Positions 19,775-28,112 of a stretch of 48,000 nucleotides of DNA are shown in pieces; the stretch's first letter is position 1, and each line of letters begins with the position of its first letter. This DNA comes from Deltaproteobacteria bacterium (lineage in GTDB: Bacteria > Myxococcota_A > Polyangia > GCA-2747355 > JADLHG01): NCBI GenBank assembly GCA_020848905.1, contig JADLHG010000015.1, positions 1-48,000 on the forward strand, written 5' to 3'. Below the pieces are notes generated by a model that saw only the letters and a program-made list of their open reading frames with translations, was not told the DNA's origin and searched no databases. The translations under genes and the position numbers were made by a program.

Positions 19775-22252
19775 TTACGGCATAGCGAGGAAGAGGGCCC
19801 GCTGCTCGGCCGCGGAGCTGCTCCAGATGCTTCCCACGACGTAGAGTTCGCTCAGGGAAGGTCCGCCCACGTCGTTGAAGCGATAGCTGGCCTTGTTCGG
19901 GTCCGCGTACGTCGTGTAGAGGGCCACCCGCGGTGGGAACCAGCGCGCGAGCTTGTGGTTGTAGGCCACGGCGACCAGGTCGAGGTACTGGCCGTTGTCG
20001 TCGCGCTCGCCGACGAGGATCCGGAGGTCTCCGTGGCCGTAGACGCCGCGAAAGGTGTAGCTCGACTGTCCCGGGTTGGCGAGGGACGGGATGGAGACGC
20101 GGGTCCATCCGCTGCCGTCGTAGCGCAGGACGAGCCCCTGCTCTCCGACGACCCAGGCCTCGTTGGCCCCCCCCGCCCAGAGGTCGAGTAGCCGGCCGGA
20201 GGTGTTGCTGCAGGGGGTGCCCGAGGCGTCGGAGCAGCCCCCCGGCGGGGAGAGCCCCCACGCCGCGCCCACGCCGGTCTGGTGGTAGATGTCCTCGTAG
20301 GTGTTTCCCCGAATCGCCCAGAGGGGGCCCTGCGTGCTTCCCGAGAGGGTGCCGAAGACGCCGACCAGATTCGCAGCACCGCTCATCCCCGTGCCGTCCG
20401 CACAGGTGAAGCTCAGCCCGTTGTCCGGGGTGGTGCAGCGCGCGATGCGCCCTCCGTCGGCGGCGAGGTAGAAGGTCTCGGTCCCGCCCACGGAGGCGCC
20501 CCAGACCGCGTTCACCCGGGCGGCGCCGAGGTGCGAGCTCGCCCCGCCCGCTGCGTTCCAGGTGCTTCCGTTGTGGAAGAAGACCTGGCCGGAGTCACCC
20601 ACCGCCGTGCGGTGATGGACTCCGGAGAGGGGGGCCGCGGCGTCGATCAGCGCGCTCGGGGTGGCCGCGCGGTTCAGGCGCCCGAGCATCCCGCGGGTCA
20701 CCGCGCCGTCCGCGTAGCGGCCGACGACCCAGGTGGTTCCGCCGGGCAAAACCCCGACGCGGGAGAGGCTGGTCGCCGTGTCGCTCGAATACCACTCCCA
20801 CTGGAAGGCTCGCAGGCCGCGGCAGCTGCCGGCGAGGCACATGTCGAGCGAGGTGAGGCTATCGCCGTCGCTGCACTGCATCCCTTCCACGAAGGTGCTG
20901 GCGGTGGTGCTCTGAGCGGGGACGCAGAGCGTGCACGCGTTACCCGCCACGGGCACCTCCTCGGCGTAGCAGGTCCCGCCGATCAGGCAATTGCCGCTCC
21001 GCAGGGGGTGCACGCAGCTCCCCGCGGTGCAGCGGTCGTCGGTGCAGGTGAGTCCATCCGCGGAGCAGGCGGCGCCGTCCTGCGCCGAGGACCACGCGTT
21101 CGTCGAGAGAGCCGGGCGGCAGGAGCGGCAGTCGACCCCGGGCTGCGGGGTGTCGGCGGCGTAGCAGGCCCCACCGATCAGGCATTGAGCGGCCCGGAGC
21201 GGGTGCGTGCACGACCCCGCGCCGCAGACGTCGTCCGTGCAGGTGAGCGCGTCCGCCGTGCACGCCGTGCCGTCGGCCTTCCGGCTCCAGGCGGTCGCCG
21301 CCTGCCCGGGGTCGCAGCGCTGGCACTCGGCGGCAGGGTTCGTGTCGCCGTTCTTGAAGCAGCTGCCGCCTATCAAGCAGCTCCCCGCAGCCACGGGGTG
21401 CGTGCAGCTCCCTGTCTGGCAAACGTCGTCGGTGCAGGCCCGGCCGTCGTCGGTGCAGGCTCCGCCGTTGGGGCGCAGACTCCACGCGGTCTGGCTCGCT
21501 CGCGCGTCGCAGCCCTGGCAGTCCGACAACGGGTTGACCTCGCCCTGCGCATAGCAGGCCCCGTCGATGAGGCACGCTGTCCTCTGGAGCGGGTGCTGGC
21601 ACTTCCCCGCGGAGCAGACGTCGTCGGTGCAGCCCAGTGCGTCGGCGGCGCAAGCCGTGCCGTCCTTGGCCACCTGCAGGCTGCTTGTGGCCGTGCCGAC
21701 GTCGCAGAACTGACACTCGTTGGCGGGGTCCCGCTCGCCGTCCTTGATGCAGACGCCCCCCACGAGGCAGAAGCCGGGACGTAGCCGGACGCCGCACTGT
21801 CCCGCGGTGCAGGTGGCTTCGGTGCAGCTCACGCCGTCGTCGGGGCAGAATGCTGCGTCCTCGGCCCAGGCGACGGTCGAGGACTTCGGCTCGCACCGTC
21901 TGCAGCTTCCGCTCGGCCCGGAGCCGGCGGCGTGGCAGGCGCCGTCGATCAGGCAGAAACCCGCCTTGAGCGGGTGCTTGCAGCTCCCCTGGTCGCAGAC
22001 GTCGTCGGTGCACGAAAGGCCGTCGTCGCACGGCGCGGCGCCGCAGAGGAGCGCGTCCGAGGAGCGGTGGTCGGGCGGGCGCGTGGCGTCCGTCGCAGCG
22101 CTATCGCCGGCTCCCCCTTCGAGAGCCAGGCCGCCGTCGCCGAGTTGGCCGTCGCTGGTGGGGGGGGTGGTGGAGGAGCACCCCGCTCCGAGCAGGGCAG
22201 CGCAGAAGGCGACCCGCAGGCAGAGTGCGGCGCTTGCTGACGTGGCAGGCAT
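19775..22252 (-). CDS. Large lipoprotein with tandem Cys-rich repeats
   Basis: An 825-residue exported protein of unknown function. The start at 22252 has GAGGA eight bases upstream and yields a signal peptide with lipobox LLGAGC (Cys-25), then a Gly/Asp/Ser-rich linker. Residues 70-450 consist of six tandem modules of 65 residues, plus a partial seventh to 478. Each module follows C-x-x-D-x-x-x-C-T-D-D-x-C-x-x-G-x-C-x-H-P-L, then C-L-I-x-G-x-C-Y, then C-x-x-C, ending in a Trp. The last 340 residues are rich in short beta-strand-like blocks such as LWAIRGNTYEDIY, DLWAGGANEAWVVGEQGLVLRYDGSGW and TFRGVYGHGDLRILVGERD, suggesting a beta-propeller. Likely a surface or outer-membrane protein; partner unknown. 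Confidence 0.78.
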   Translation of the reverse strand: MPATSASAALCLRVAFCAALLGAGCSSTTPPTSDGQLGDGGLALEGGAGDSAATDATRPPDHRSSDALLCGAAPCDDGLSCTDDVCDQGSCKHPLKAGFCLIDGACHAAGSGPSGSCRRCEPKSSTVAWAEDAAFCPDDGVSCTEATCTAGQCGVRLRPGFCLVGGVCIKDGERDPANECQFCDVGTATSSLQVAKDGTACAADALGCTDDVCSAGKCQHPLQRTACLIDGACYAQGEVNPLSDCQGCDARASQTAWSLRPNGGACTDDGRACTDDVCQTGSCTHPVAAGSCLIGGSCFKNGDTNPAAECQRCDPGQAATAWSRKADGTACTADALTCTDDVCGAGSCTHPLRAAQCLIGGACYAADTPQPGVDCRSCRPALSTNAWSSAQDGAACSADGLTCTDDRCTAGSCVHPLRSGNCLIGGTCYAEEVPVAGNACTLCVPAQSTTASTFVEGMQCSDGDSLTSLDMCLAGSCRGLRAFQWEWYSSDTATSLSRVGVLPGGTTWVVGRYADGAVTRGMLGRLNRAATPSALIDAAAPLSGVHHRTAVGDSGQVFFHNGSTWNAAGGASSHLGAARVNAVWGASVGGTETFYLAADGGRIARCTTPDNGLSFTCADGTGMSGAANLVGVFGTLSGSTQGPLWAIRGNTYEDIYHQTGVGAAWGLSPPGGCSDASGTPCSNTSGRLLDLWAGGANEAWVVGEQGLVLRYDGSGWTRVSIPSLANPGQSSYTFRGVYGHGDLRILVGERDDNGQYLDLVAVAYNHKLARWFPPRVALYTTYADPNKASYRFNDVGGPSLSELYVVGSIWSSSAAEQRALFLAMP
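20819..22045 (-). repeat. Tandem 195-base repeats coding Cys-rich modules
   Basis: Six in-frame copies of about 195 bases (65 codons) plus one truncated copy, within the lipoprotein gene. The recurring protein pattern is CTDDxC followed by GSCxHPL and CLIxGxCY; anchor Cys residues fall at about 75, 136, 201, 266, 331, 396 and 460. Copies are diverged at DNA level, so this is an old protein-level duplication, not a recent expansion. Confidence 0.85.
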
Positions 22253-22300
22253 GGAACGGTCCTCACCGGGTGAAATCGGCCTCTCGATAGCATATCGGTC

Positions 22301-22366
22301 GGGTTCTTGGACAGGGGGGGTGGGGCCCCCGGCAGGGCAATCGAGTTCTGCGGATGGAAGAACCCG
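22301..22366. repeat. 9-base inverted repeat upstream of the Cys-rich lipoprotein gene
   Basis: CGGGTTCTT at 22301-22309 is the exact reverse complement of AAGAACCCG at 22358-22366, 48 bases apart. It lies 50 to 115 bases upstream of the minus-strand lipoprotein start, so it could be an operator or a transcript hairpin. Chance occurrence cannot be excluded. Confidence 0.25.
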
Positions 22367-22663
22367 GGGAGGGCCTAGGGCGCTCGTGACGCGGGCCCTG
22401 GCGGACGCCGCCGCTTGCATGAGCCGGCAGCGGGGCGGGTGGACCGCGCGCGAGGGCTCGAGGGAACCACGGGGTGATAGCGGTGGTGTGCGGCAGGGAT
22501 CGATGCAAAGGCCTTCGCCGCGCTGCTGCGCCCGGGGAGCTTCACTCCTTCTCCGGCTCACCCGAGCGCACCGCCCCCTCCATACCCCCATCTCCGAGAA
22601 CTCGACCGCCCTGGGGCCCCCGGGGTTGCGCTGTGGGGCGGCGAAGCTCGGCGCACTCCCACG

Positions 22664-22692
22664 TTTACAGCGGAGGGGTTGGGCCCTAGCAT
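22664..22692 (+). promoter_or_regulatory. Putative sigma-70 type promoter of the liu operon
   Basis: TTTACA (22664-22669, five of six matches to the -35 consensus) and TAGCAT (22687-22692, four of six to the -10) are separated by exactly 17 bases. Transcription would start near 22699, only about four bases before the mccB ATG at 22703, which itself lacks a Shine-Dalgarno. Prediction only. Confidence 0.4.
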
Positions 22693-22702
22693 ACGCGACG
22701 CC

Positions 22703-24310
22703 ATGCACCGACTCGAGTCTCAGCTTCGGACCACGACCAGCGAGTACGCGGAGAACAGGGAGCATCACCTGGCGCTCGCCTCCCAGCTCAAGGAGCGGCT
22801 CGCGCAGGTCCGCCTCGGCGGAGGAGAGCGGGCCCAGCGCCGGCAGCGCGACCTCGGCAAGCTCCCGGTGCGGGAGCGCGTGGAGGCGCTGCTCGACGAG
22901 GGGTCCCCCTTCCTCGAGCTCTCGGCGCTCGCCGCCTGGGAGATGTACGACGGGCACGTGCCCTCGGCCGGCGTGATCACGGGGATCGGGCGCGTGATGG
23001 GACGCGAACTCGTGATCGTGGCCAACGACCCGACGGTGAAGGGCGGGTCCTACCACCCGCTGACGGTGAAGAAGCACGTGCGCGCGCAGGAGATCGCTCT
23101 CGCGAACCGCCTGCCTTGCGCGTACCTCGTGGACTCGGGCGGGGCCTTCCTGCCGCTCCAGGCCGAGGTCTTCCCCGACCGCGAGCACTTCGGGCGCATC
23201 TTCTACAACCAGGCGCGGCTCTCGGCGGCCGGGCTGCCCCAGGTCGCTGCCGTGCTCGGTTCGTGCACGGCGGGGGGCGCCTACGTCCCGGCGATGAGCG
23301 ACGAGGCGGTGATCGTCAAGGGGAGCGGCACGATCTTCCTCGGGGGGCCGCCTTTGGTGAAGGCGGCCACGGGAGAGGACGTGACCGCCGAGGAGCTGGG
23401 GGGCGCGGACGTCCACGCGCGCAGGTCCGGAGTCGTGGACCATTACGCGCACGACGATCGCGAGGCGATCCAGATCCTGCGGGACGTGGTGGGGACGCTG
23501 AATCGCACCAAGCGCGTCGAGCTGGACGTGGTGGCCCCCGAGGACCCGGCGTACGACCCGGCGGAGCTCTACGGGGTGATCCCTCGCGATCCGCGCCAGG
23601 CCTACGACGTGCGCGAGGTCATCGCCCGGCTGGTGGACGGGAGCTGCTTCGCCGAGTTCAAGGCGCTCTACGGCACGACGCTGGTCTGCGGCTTCGCCCG
23701 CCTGCACGGCATGCTGGTCGGGATCGTGGCGAACAACGGGGTCTTCTTCGTCGAGAGCGCCGAGAAGGGGGCGCACTTCGTCGAGCTCTGCGGACAGCGC
23801 AAGATCCCGCTCATTTTCCTGCAGAACATCACCGGGTTCATCGTGGGGAAGCAATACGAGGCGGCAGGGATCGCCCGTGCCGGGGCGAAGATGGTCCACG
23901 CCGTCTCCACCTGCGGCGTGCCGCGCTTCACCGTGATCGTGGGGGGCTCCTTCGGCGCCGGCAACTACGCCATGTGCGGCCGGGCCTACGACCCGCGCTT
24001 CCTCTTCATGTGGCCGAACGCGCGCATCAGCGTGATGGGGGCCGAGCAGGCCGCGGGGGTGCTGACGACCGTGAAGCGGGACCAGCTCGCTCGCGAAGGG
24101 AGCGCTCTCTCCCCGGAGGAGGAGCGGGGGATCGCCGGGCCGATCCTCGAGAAGTACGAAAGCGAAGGGAACCCCTATTACAGCACGGCACGGCTCTGGG
24201 ACGACGGCATCGTGGAGCTGGCCCAGACCCGTGACGTGCTCGGCCTGGCGATCTCGGCCTCCCTGAACGCTCCGATGGAAGGGATGCGGCCGGGCGTCTT
24301 TCGCATGTAG
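22703..24310 (+). CDS. liuB: Methylcrotonyl-CoA carboxylase beta (carboxyltransferase) subunit
   Basis: A 535-residue acyl-CoA carboxyltransferase that moves carboxybiotin's CO2 onto 3-methylcrotonyl-CoA in leucine breakdown. It has the two crotonase-fold halves; MCC-specific stretches include [66 protein letters not shown] and [19 protein letters not shown], then [20 protein letters not shown]. Length equals MccB (about 535). The neighbours (methylglutaconyl-CoA hydratase, biotin carboxylase, carrier, HMG-CoA lyase) make the leucine assignment better than propionyl- or geranyl-CoA. The start is the first ATG in register; it has no Shine-Dalgarno and may be leaderless. Confidence 0.92.
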   Translation: MHRLESQLRTTTSEYAENREHHLALASQLKERLAQVRLGGGERAQRRQRDLGKLPVRERVEALLDEGSPFLELSALAAWEMYDGHVPSAGVITGIGRVMGRELVIVANDPTVKGGSYHPLTVKKHVRAQEIALANRLPCAYLVDSGGAFLPLQAEVFPDREHFGRIFYNQARLSAAGLPQVAAVLGSCTAGGAYVPAMSDEAVIVKGSGTIFLGGPPLVKAATGEDVTAEELGGADVHARRSGVVDHYAHDDREAIQILRDVVGTLNRTKRVELDVVAPEDPAYDPAELYGVIPRDPRQAYDVREVIARLVDGSCFAEFKALYGTTLVCGFARLHGMLVGIVANNGVFFVESAEKGAHFVELCGQRKIPLIFLQNITGFIVGKQYEAAGIARAGAKMVHAVSTCGVPRFTVIVGGSFGAGNYAMCGRAYDPRFLFMWPNARISVMGAEQAAGVLTTVKRDQLAREGSALSPEEERGIAGPILEKYESEGNPYYSTARLWDDGIVELAQTRDVLGLAISASLNAPMEGMRPGVFRM

Positions 24311-24321
24311 AGGAATCGCCG

Positions 24322-25137
24322 ATGCCACAGCGCCACGTACGCACGGAACGCTCGGGAGAGCGTCTGACCGTCACGCTCGACCGGCCGGAGCTGCACAACG
24401 CGCTCAACGACGCTTTCATCGACGAGCTCGCGGAAACCTTCGGGGCCCTCGGCGAGGACCCCTCGGTACGCTGCGTGGTGCTCGCCGGGGCGGGGAAGTC
24501 CTTCTGCGCGGGGGCCGACCTGGAGTGGATGCGAAGCCTGGCCGAGGCGTCGGTCGAGCAGAACCGCGCCGACGCGGGCCGGCTCGTGGACCTGCTGGAG
24601 GCGATCGCGAACGCGCCGGTGCCGGTGATCGCGCGCGTGCACGGTTCGGCGCTCGGCGGGGGGATGGGGCTGGTGGGGGCGTGCGACCTGGCCGTCGCGG
24701 CCCCCGAGGCGCAGTTCGGCCTGACGGAAGTGCGGCTTGGCCTGGCGCCCGCGATGATCTTTCCTTACCTCGCGCGGCGCGTGCAGCCGCACGAGCTGCT
24801 CCGCGCGGCGCTCACCGGGGAGCGCTTCGACGCCGAGCGGGCGCAGCGGATGGGACTTGTGAACGCCGTCTCCACGGACCTGGACGGCGCGGTGGACGGC
24901 TGGTGCGCGGCGATCACGCAGGGGGGGCCAAACGCACTCGCGGCGGTGAAGGTGCTCTTCGGCCGGGTGCGCGAGCTCGGCACGAGCGAGGCGGCCAGCG
25001 TGACCACGGAGCTGATCGCGCGCCTTCGCTGCGGCGAGGAGGGGCAGGAGGGGATGCGCGCCTTCCTCGAGCGGCGGAAACCGCGCTGGGTGACCGAGCC
25101 CGCGAAGGGGCGGAGCACCGACGCGGGGAGCGCCTGA
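24322..25137 (+). CDS. liuC: Enoyl-CoA hydratase, probably methylglutaconyl-CoA hydratase
   Basis: A 271-residue crotonase-superfamily enzyme; by context it hydrates 3-methylglutaconyl-CoA to HMG-CoA. Visible motifs: RPELHNALNDAFIDEL, CVVLAGAGKSFCAGADLEWM (oxyanion-hole loop), VHGSALGGGMGLVGACDLAVAAPEAQFGLTEVRLGL split over two helices, and the C-terminal AAVKVLFGRV. Length is the usual 255-270. It follows liuB after 11 bases with AGAGGA upstream of the ATG, and is separated by one base from the biotin carboxylase gene. Confidence 0.88.
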   Translation: MPQRHVRTERSGERLTVTLDRPELHNALNDAFIDELAETFGALGEDPSVRCVVLAGAGKSFCAGADLEWMRSLAEASVEQNRADAGRLVDLLEAIANAPVPVIARVHGSALGGGMGLVGACDLAVAAPEAQFGLTEVRLGLAPAMIFPYLARRVQPHELLRAALTGERFDAERAQRMGLVNAVSTDLDGAVDGWCAAITQGGPNALAAVKVLFGRVRELGTSEAASVTTELIARLRCGEEGQEGMRAFLERRKPRWVTEPAKGRSTDAGSA

Positions 25138-25138
25138 G

Positions 25139-26626
25139 ATGCTAGGCAAGGTCCTCGTCGCGAACCGTGGAGAGATCGCCGTACGCGTGCTGCGCGCGTG
25201 CCGCGAGCTCGGCCTGCCGACGGTGGCGGTGTATTCGACGGTCGACGCCGATGCGCCCCACGCGCTCCTCGCCGACGAGGCGGTGCCCCTCGCGGGTGCC
25301 ACCGCGCGCGAGTCGTATCTCGATCGCGACCAGCTTCTCGACGCCGCCCGGCGGACGGGGGCCGCGGCGATCCACCCCGGCTACGGCTTCCTCTCGGAGA
25401 ACGCGCCCTTCGCGGCGGCGTGCCGCGACGCGGGGCTCGTCTTCGTCGGCCCGCCCGCGGAGGTCATCGCCGCGCTGGGGGACAAGGCGGCGGCGCGTGC
25501 GCTGGCCGAGCGAGCCGGCGTGCCCGTGGTCCCGGGCGGTGCGCTGGTCCGCGGCTCCACCGCTGACGCGGCGAGGTCGGCGCAGGCCATCGGTTACCCC
25601 CTGCTGCTCAAGGCCGTGGCGGGGGGGGGCGGCAAGGGGATGCGGGTCGTCCACCGCCCCGAGGAGCTCGAGGCGGCGCTGGGGTCGGTGCAGCACGAGG
25701 CCAAGGCGTCGTTCGGCGACGACGGGGTGCTCCTCGAGCGGTTCCTCGTCGCCCCGCGACACATCGAGGTGCAGGTGCTGGCGGACGCCCACGGCGCCGC
25801 GGTGCACCTCGGCGAGCGCGAGTGCAGCCTTCAGCGCCGGCACCAGAAGATCCTCGAGGAGTCGCCCTCGGTGGCGGTCTCGCCGGAGCTCCGCCGAGCG
25901 CTGGGGGAGGCCGCGCTGAAGGTCGTCCGCGCGGCCGGCTACGTGAACGCCGGGACGGTGGAGTTTCTGCTCGATAAAGATGGATCGTTCTATTTCCTCG
26001 AGGTGAACACGCGTCTCCAGGTCGAGCACCCGGTGACCGAGCTCGTGAGCGGCCTCGACCTCGTGCACGAGCAGCTCCGCATCGCGGCCGGCGAACCGCT
26101 GGGGCTTACGCAGGAGGCGATCGGCTTTCGCGGGCACGCCATCCAGTGCCGAATCTACGCCGAAGATCCCGAGCGCGACTTCGTGCCTTCGCCCGGCGTG
26201 GTGCTGCACCTCTCGGAGCCGAGCCTCGTCGGGCTGCGGATCGATTCCGGCATTCGCGCCGGGCAGCGCATCCCCGTCCACTACGACCCGATCCTGGCCA
26301 AACTCATCGTGTGGGCGCCCGATCGCGCGCGGGCTATCGCGCGGATGCGGCAGGCGCTGCTCGGGTACGTGGTGCTCGGGCCGGCCACGAACGTTTCCTA
26401 CCTGCGGGCCATCATCGAGCACCCGGCCTTCGCCGCGGGGGAGCTGTCGACCGAGTTCCTCCGGCAGCACCTCGACGGCTGGCGGCGCCATCCCCCGGAC
26501 GCGGCGATCGGCGCGCTGGCGGCGGCGCTGTGGGCGCGAGGCGAGCGCCGTAGCGAGGGGGCGGAGACCCCCGAGAGCCCACGGCCCGACCCGTGGGGAC
26601 GATTGGAGGGTTTCCGCATGGGGTGA
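25139..26626 (+). CDS. liuD: Methylcrotonyl-CoA carboxylase, biotin carboxylase subunit (separate)
   Basis: A 495-residue ATP-grasp biotin carboxylase, the N-terminal three-quarters of what is usually a single MccA chain of about 660 residues. Domains in order: N-terminal LVANRGEIAVRVLRACRELG, ATP-grasp with GGGGKGMRVVH (about 162-172) and HIEVQVLADAHG, catalytic EVNTRLQVEHPVTELVSGLDLV, and the C-terminal RIYAEDPERDFVPSPG. After the biotin carboxylase core it continues to DPWGRLEGFRMG and stops at a TGA that overlaps the GTG of the next gene. In fused MccA proteins the DPW...GFR stretch runs straight on into the sequence found in the next gene, so this is a clean split or a -1 frameshift at the same spot. 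Confidence 0.88.
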   Translation: MLGKVLVANRGEIAVRVLRACRELGLPTVAVYSTVDADAPHALLADEAVPLAGATARESYLDRDQLLDAARRTGAAAIHPGYGFLSENAPFAAACRDAGLVFVGPPAEVIAALGDKAAARALAERAGVPVVPGGALVRGSTADAARSAQAIGYPLLLKAVAGGGGKGMRVVHRPEELEAALGSVQHEAKASFGDDGVLLERFLVAPRHIEVQVLADAHGAAVHLGERECSLQRRHQKILEESPSVAVSPELRRALGEAALKVVRAAGYVNAGTVEFLLDKDGSFYFLEVNTRLQVEHPVTELVSGLDLVHEQLRIAAGEPLGLTQEAIGFRGHAIQCRIYAEDPERDFVPSPGVVLHLSEPSLVGLRIDSGIRAGQRIPVHYDPILAKLIVWAPDRARAIARMRQALLGYVVLGPATNVSYLRAIIEHPAFAAGELSTEFLRQHLDGWRRHPPDAAIGALAAALWARGERRSEGAETPESPRPDPWGRLEGFRMG

Positions 26627-27162
26627 ACCGTCGTTCGCTTTCCCTTCGCCAAGGCGAACGGACGCTCGATTTCCGGGTGGTCTGGGACGGGGAGCGCTGT
26701 CGTGTGACCGAGGATGGGGCCGAGCAGGAGCTGTGGCTCGTCCCCTGGGGCCATGGCGTCTTCGGCCTCCGGTCGCACGGCGGCCAGCGGCTCGTGCACT
26801 GGGCGGCCGACGGCGCGCGGGCCTACCTCGGGCTCGACGGGGAGACGTACGTCTTCGAGCTCGTGGACCCGCGTCTCAGGCGGCGCAGCCAGGCGGCGGC
26901 GCAAGAGCACAATCTGGGGGCGCCGATGCCGGGGGTGCTCAGCCGGCTCTTCGTGGAGGTCGGGCAGGCCGTGGAGCCGGGGCAGCCGCTCTTCGGCGTC
27001 GAGGCCATGAAGATGGAGACGATCGTCCGCACGGCGCGCGCCGGGCGGGTCAAGGCGCTGCACGCCGCTCTGGGAACGCAGCTCGAGGGGGGCGCCGTGG
27101 TGGTCGAGCTCGACGAACTCGGGGAGCTCGCGGGGTCAGCGGGCGACGAGGCGCAGGAGTGA
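26623..27162 (+). CDS. Methylcrotonyl-CoA carboxylase, biotin carrier subunit (split MccA C-terminus)
   Basis: A 179-residue protein carrying the linker/BT-like region (about residues 1-95) and the biotinyl domain of MccA. The biotin attachment motif VEAMKMETIVRT is intact, preceded by GAPMPGVLSRLFVEVGQAV and followed by a beta-strand pattern ending in VVELDEL. I chose the GTG at 26623 (start VNRRSLSLRQGERTL), which overlaps the upstream TGA as GTGA, the same coupling used elsewhere here; a GTG at 26593 in the same frame is an alternative but would overlap the biotin carboxylase by 34 bases. GGAGGG at 26605-26610 may serve as the ribosome site. The stop overlaps the HMG-CoA lyase GTG. Confidence 0.85.
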   Translation: MNRRSLSLRQGERTLDFRVVWDGERCRVTEDGAEQELWLVPWGHGVFGLRSHGGQRLVHWAADGARAYLGLDGETYVFELVDPRLRRRSQAAAQEHNLGAPMPGVLSRLFVEVGQAVEPGQPLFGVEAMKMETIVRTARAGRVKALHAALGTQLEGGAVVVELDELGELAGSAGDEAQE

Positions 27163-28100
27163 ACGGGTCCGCTGGGCTGCCGGAGGCCGTGCGCGTCGTA
27201 GAAGTGGGGCCGCGCGACGGCCTGCAGAACGAAGCGCGCGTGGTTCCTCTCGCGACGAAGGTGGCCTTCATCCGCGAGCTGGCCGACGCGGGGCTCCCCG
27301 TGGTGGAGGTCGGAGCCTTCGTGCGTGCCGATCGCGTGCCGCAGATGGCCGACAGCGAAGAGGTGGTCCGGCAGCTTCCTTCGGGGTCGCCCACCCGGTT
27401 CACCGCCCTCGTGCCGAACCTGAGGGGACTCGAGAGGGCGCTCTCGGCCGGGATCGGTGAGATCGCGGTCTTCACGGCGGCCTCGGAGGAGTTCGCCCTG
27501 GCGAACCTCGGCATGACGATCGAGGGGTCGCTCGCGACGTACCGCCAGGTCGTCGAGACGGCCACGGATGCGGGCCTGATGGTGCGCGGCTACGTCTCCA
27601 CGTGCTGGTGGTGCCCGTTCTCCGGCGCCGTGGATCCCGAGGCCGTGACCAGCGTGGCGGAGCACCTACTTGCGCTGGGCTGCTACCAGGTCTCGGTGGC
27701 GGACACCATCGGCGCTGCCACGCCGCGCGAGGTCGGGCTGCTGCTCGAGCGGCTCCTGCAAACGATGCGTCCCGATCAGCTGGGCGTGCACTTTCACGAC
27801 ACCCGCGGAACGGCCCTGGCGAACGTGCTCGCCTCGCTCGAGCGCGGCATCGCGACGATCGACGCCTCGGCGGGAGGGCTCGGCGGCTGCCCCTTTGCGC
27901 CGGGCGCGGCGGGGAACCTCTCGACGGAGGATCTGGTCTACATGCTCGAGGGCATGGGGATCTCGACGGGGGTGGACCTCGCGCGCCTCAGCGCGGCGGC
28001 CCGGAGGATGGGGGTCGCCCTCGGCAGAACGCTCCCTTCGCGCTATCTCGCCGCGGGGCCCTTCGTTCCGCGAAGCGCGTTGCCGGTCGAAGACGGCTGA
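27159..28100 (+). CDS. liuE: Hydroxymethylglutaryl-CoA lyase
   Basis: A 313-residue TIM-barrel lyase that cleaves HMG-CoA to acetoacetate and acetyl-CoA, the last step of leucine degradation. Signatures: VEVGPRDGLQNEARVV near the start (metal and catalytic Arg-Asp), GYVSTCWWCPFSG, VSVADTIGAATPREV, HFHDTRGTALANVLASL (metal His pair) and the family active-site signature ASAGGLGGCPFAPGAAGN with the catalytic Cys. Starts with GTG at 27159 overlapping the carrier-protein stop (GTGA). Length matches (about 300). The CWWC in place of the more usual CVLGCPYEG-type segment is a local oddity. Confidence 0.95.
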   Translation: MNGSAGLPEAVRVVEVGPRDGLQNEARVVPLATKVAFIRELADAGLPVVEVGAFVRADRVPQMADSEEVVRQLPSGSPTRFTALVPNLRGLERALSAGIGEIAVFTAASEEFALANLGMTIEGSLATYRQVVETATDAGLMVRGYVSTCWWCPFSGAVDPEAVTSVAEHLLALGCYQVSVADTIGAATPREVGLLLERLLQTMRPDQLGVHFHDTRGTALANVLASLERGIATIDASAGGLGGCPFAPGAAGNLSTEDLVYMLEGMGISTGVDLARLSAAARRMGVALGRTLPSRYLAAGPFVPRSALPVEDG

Positions 28101-28112
28101 CCGCTCGATGTT

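Larger units (their letters stand above)
22253..22702. other. 450-base intergenic region between divergent lipoprotein and liu operon
   Basis: No convincing gene is seen here on either strand: the open frames lack start signals and conserved content. It should carry the promoters of both flanking units. A candidate promoter for the plus strand lies at its right end (22664-22692), and a 9-base inverted repeat lies near its left end (22301-22309 with 22358-22366). No LiuR-type regulator gene is present beside the operon. Confidence 0.6.

Noticed and set aside
19768-19780. T-run between rmlB and the convergent lipoprotein gene as intrinsic terminator
   Set aside because: A run of six T is present, but I found no GC-rich stem directly before it.
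26593-26626. Programmed -1 frameshift to make a fused MccA
   Set aside because: The site has only a short GGGG run and not a classical X-XXY-YYZ heptamer, and the GTGA overlap offers a simpler explanation; kept as an open alternative in the findings.
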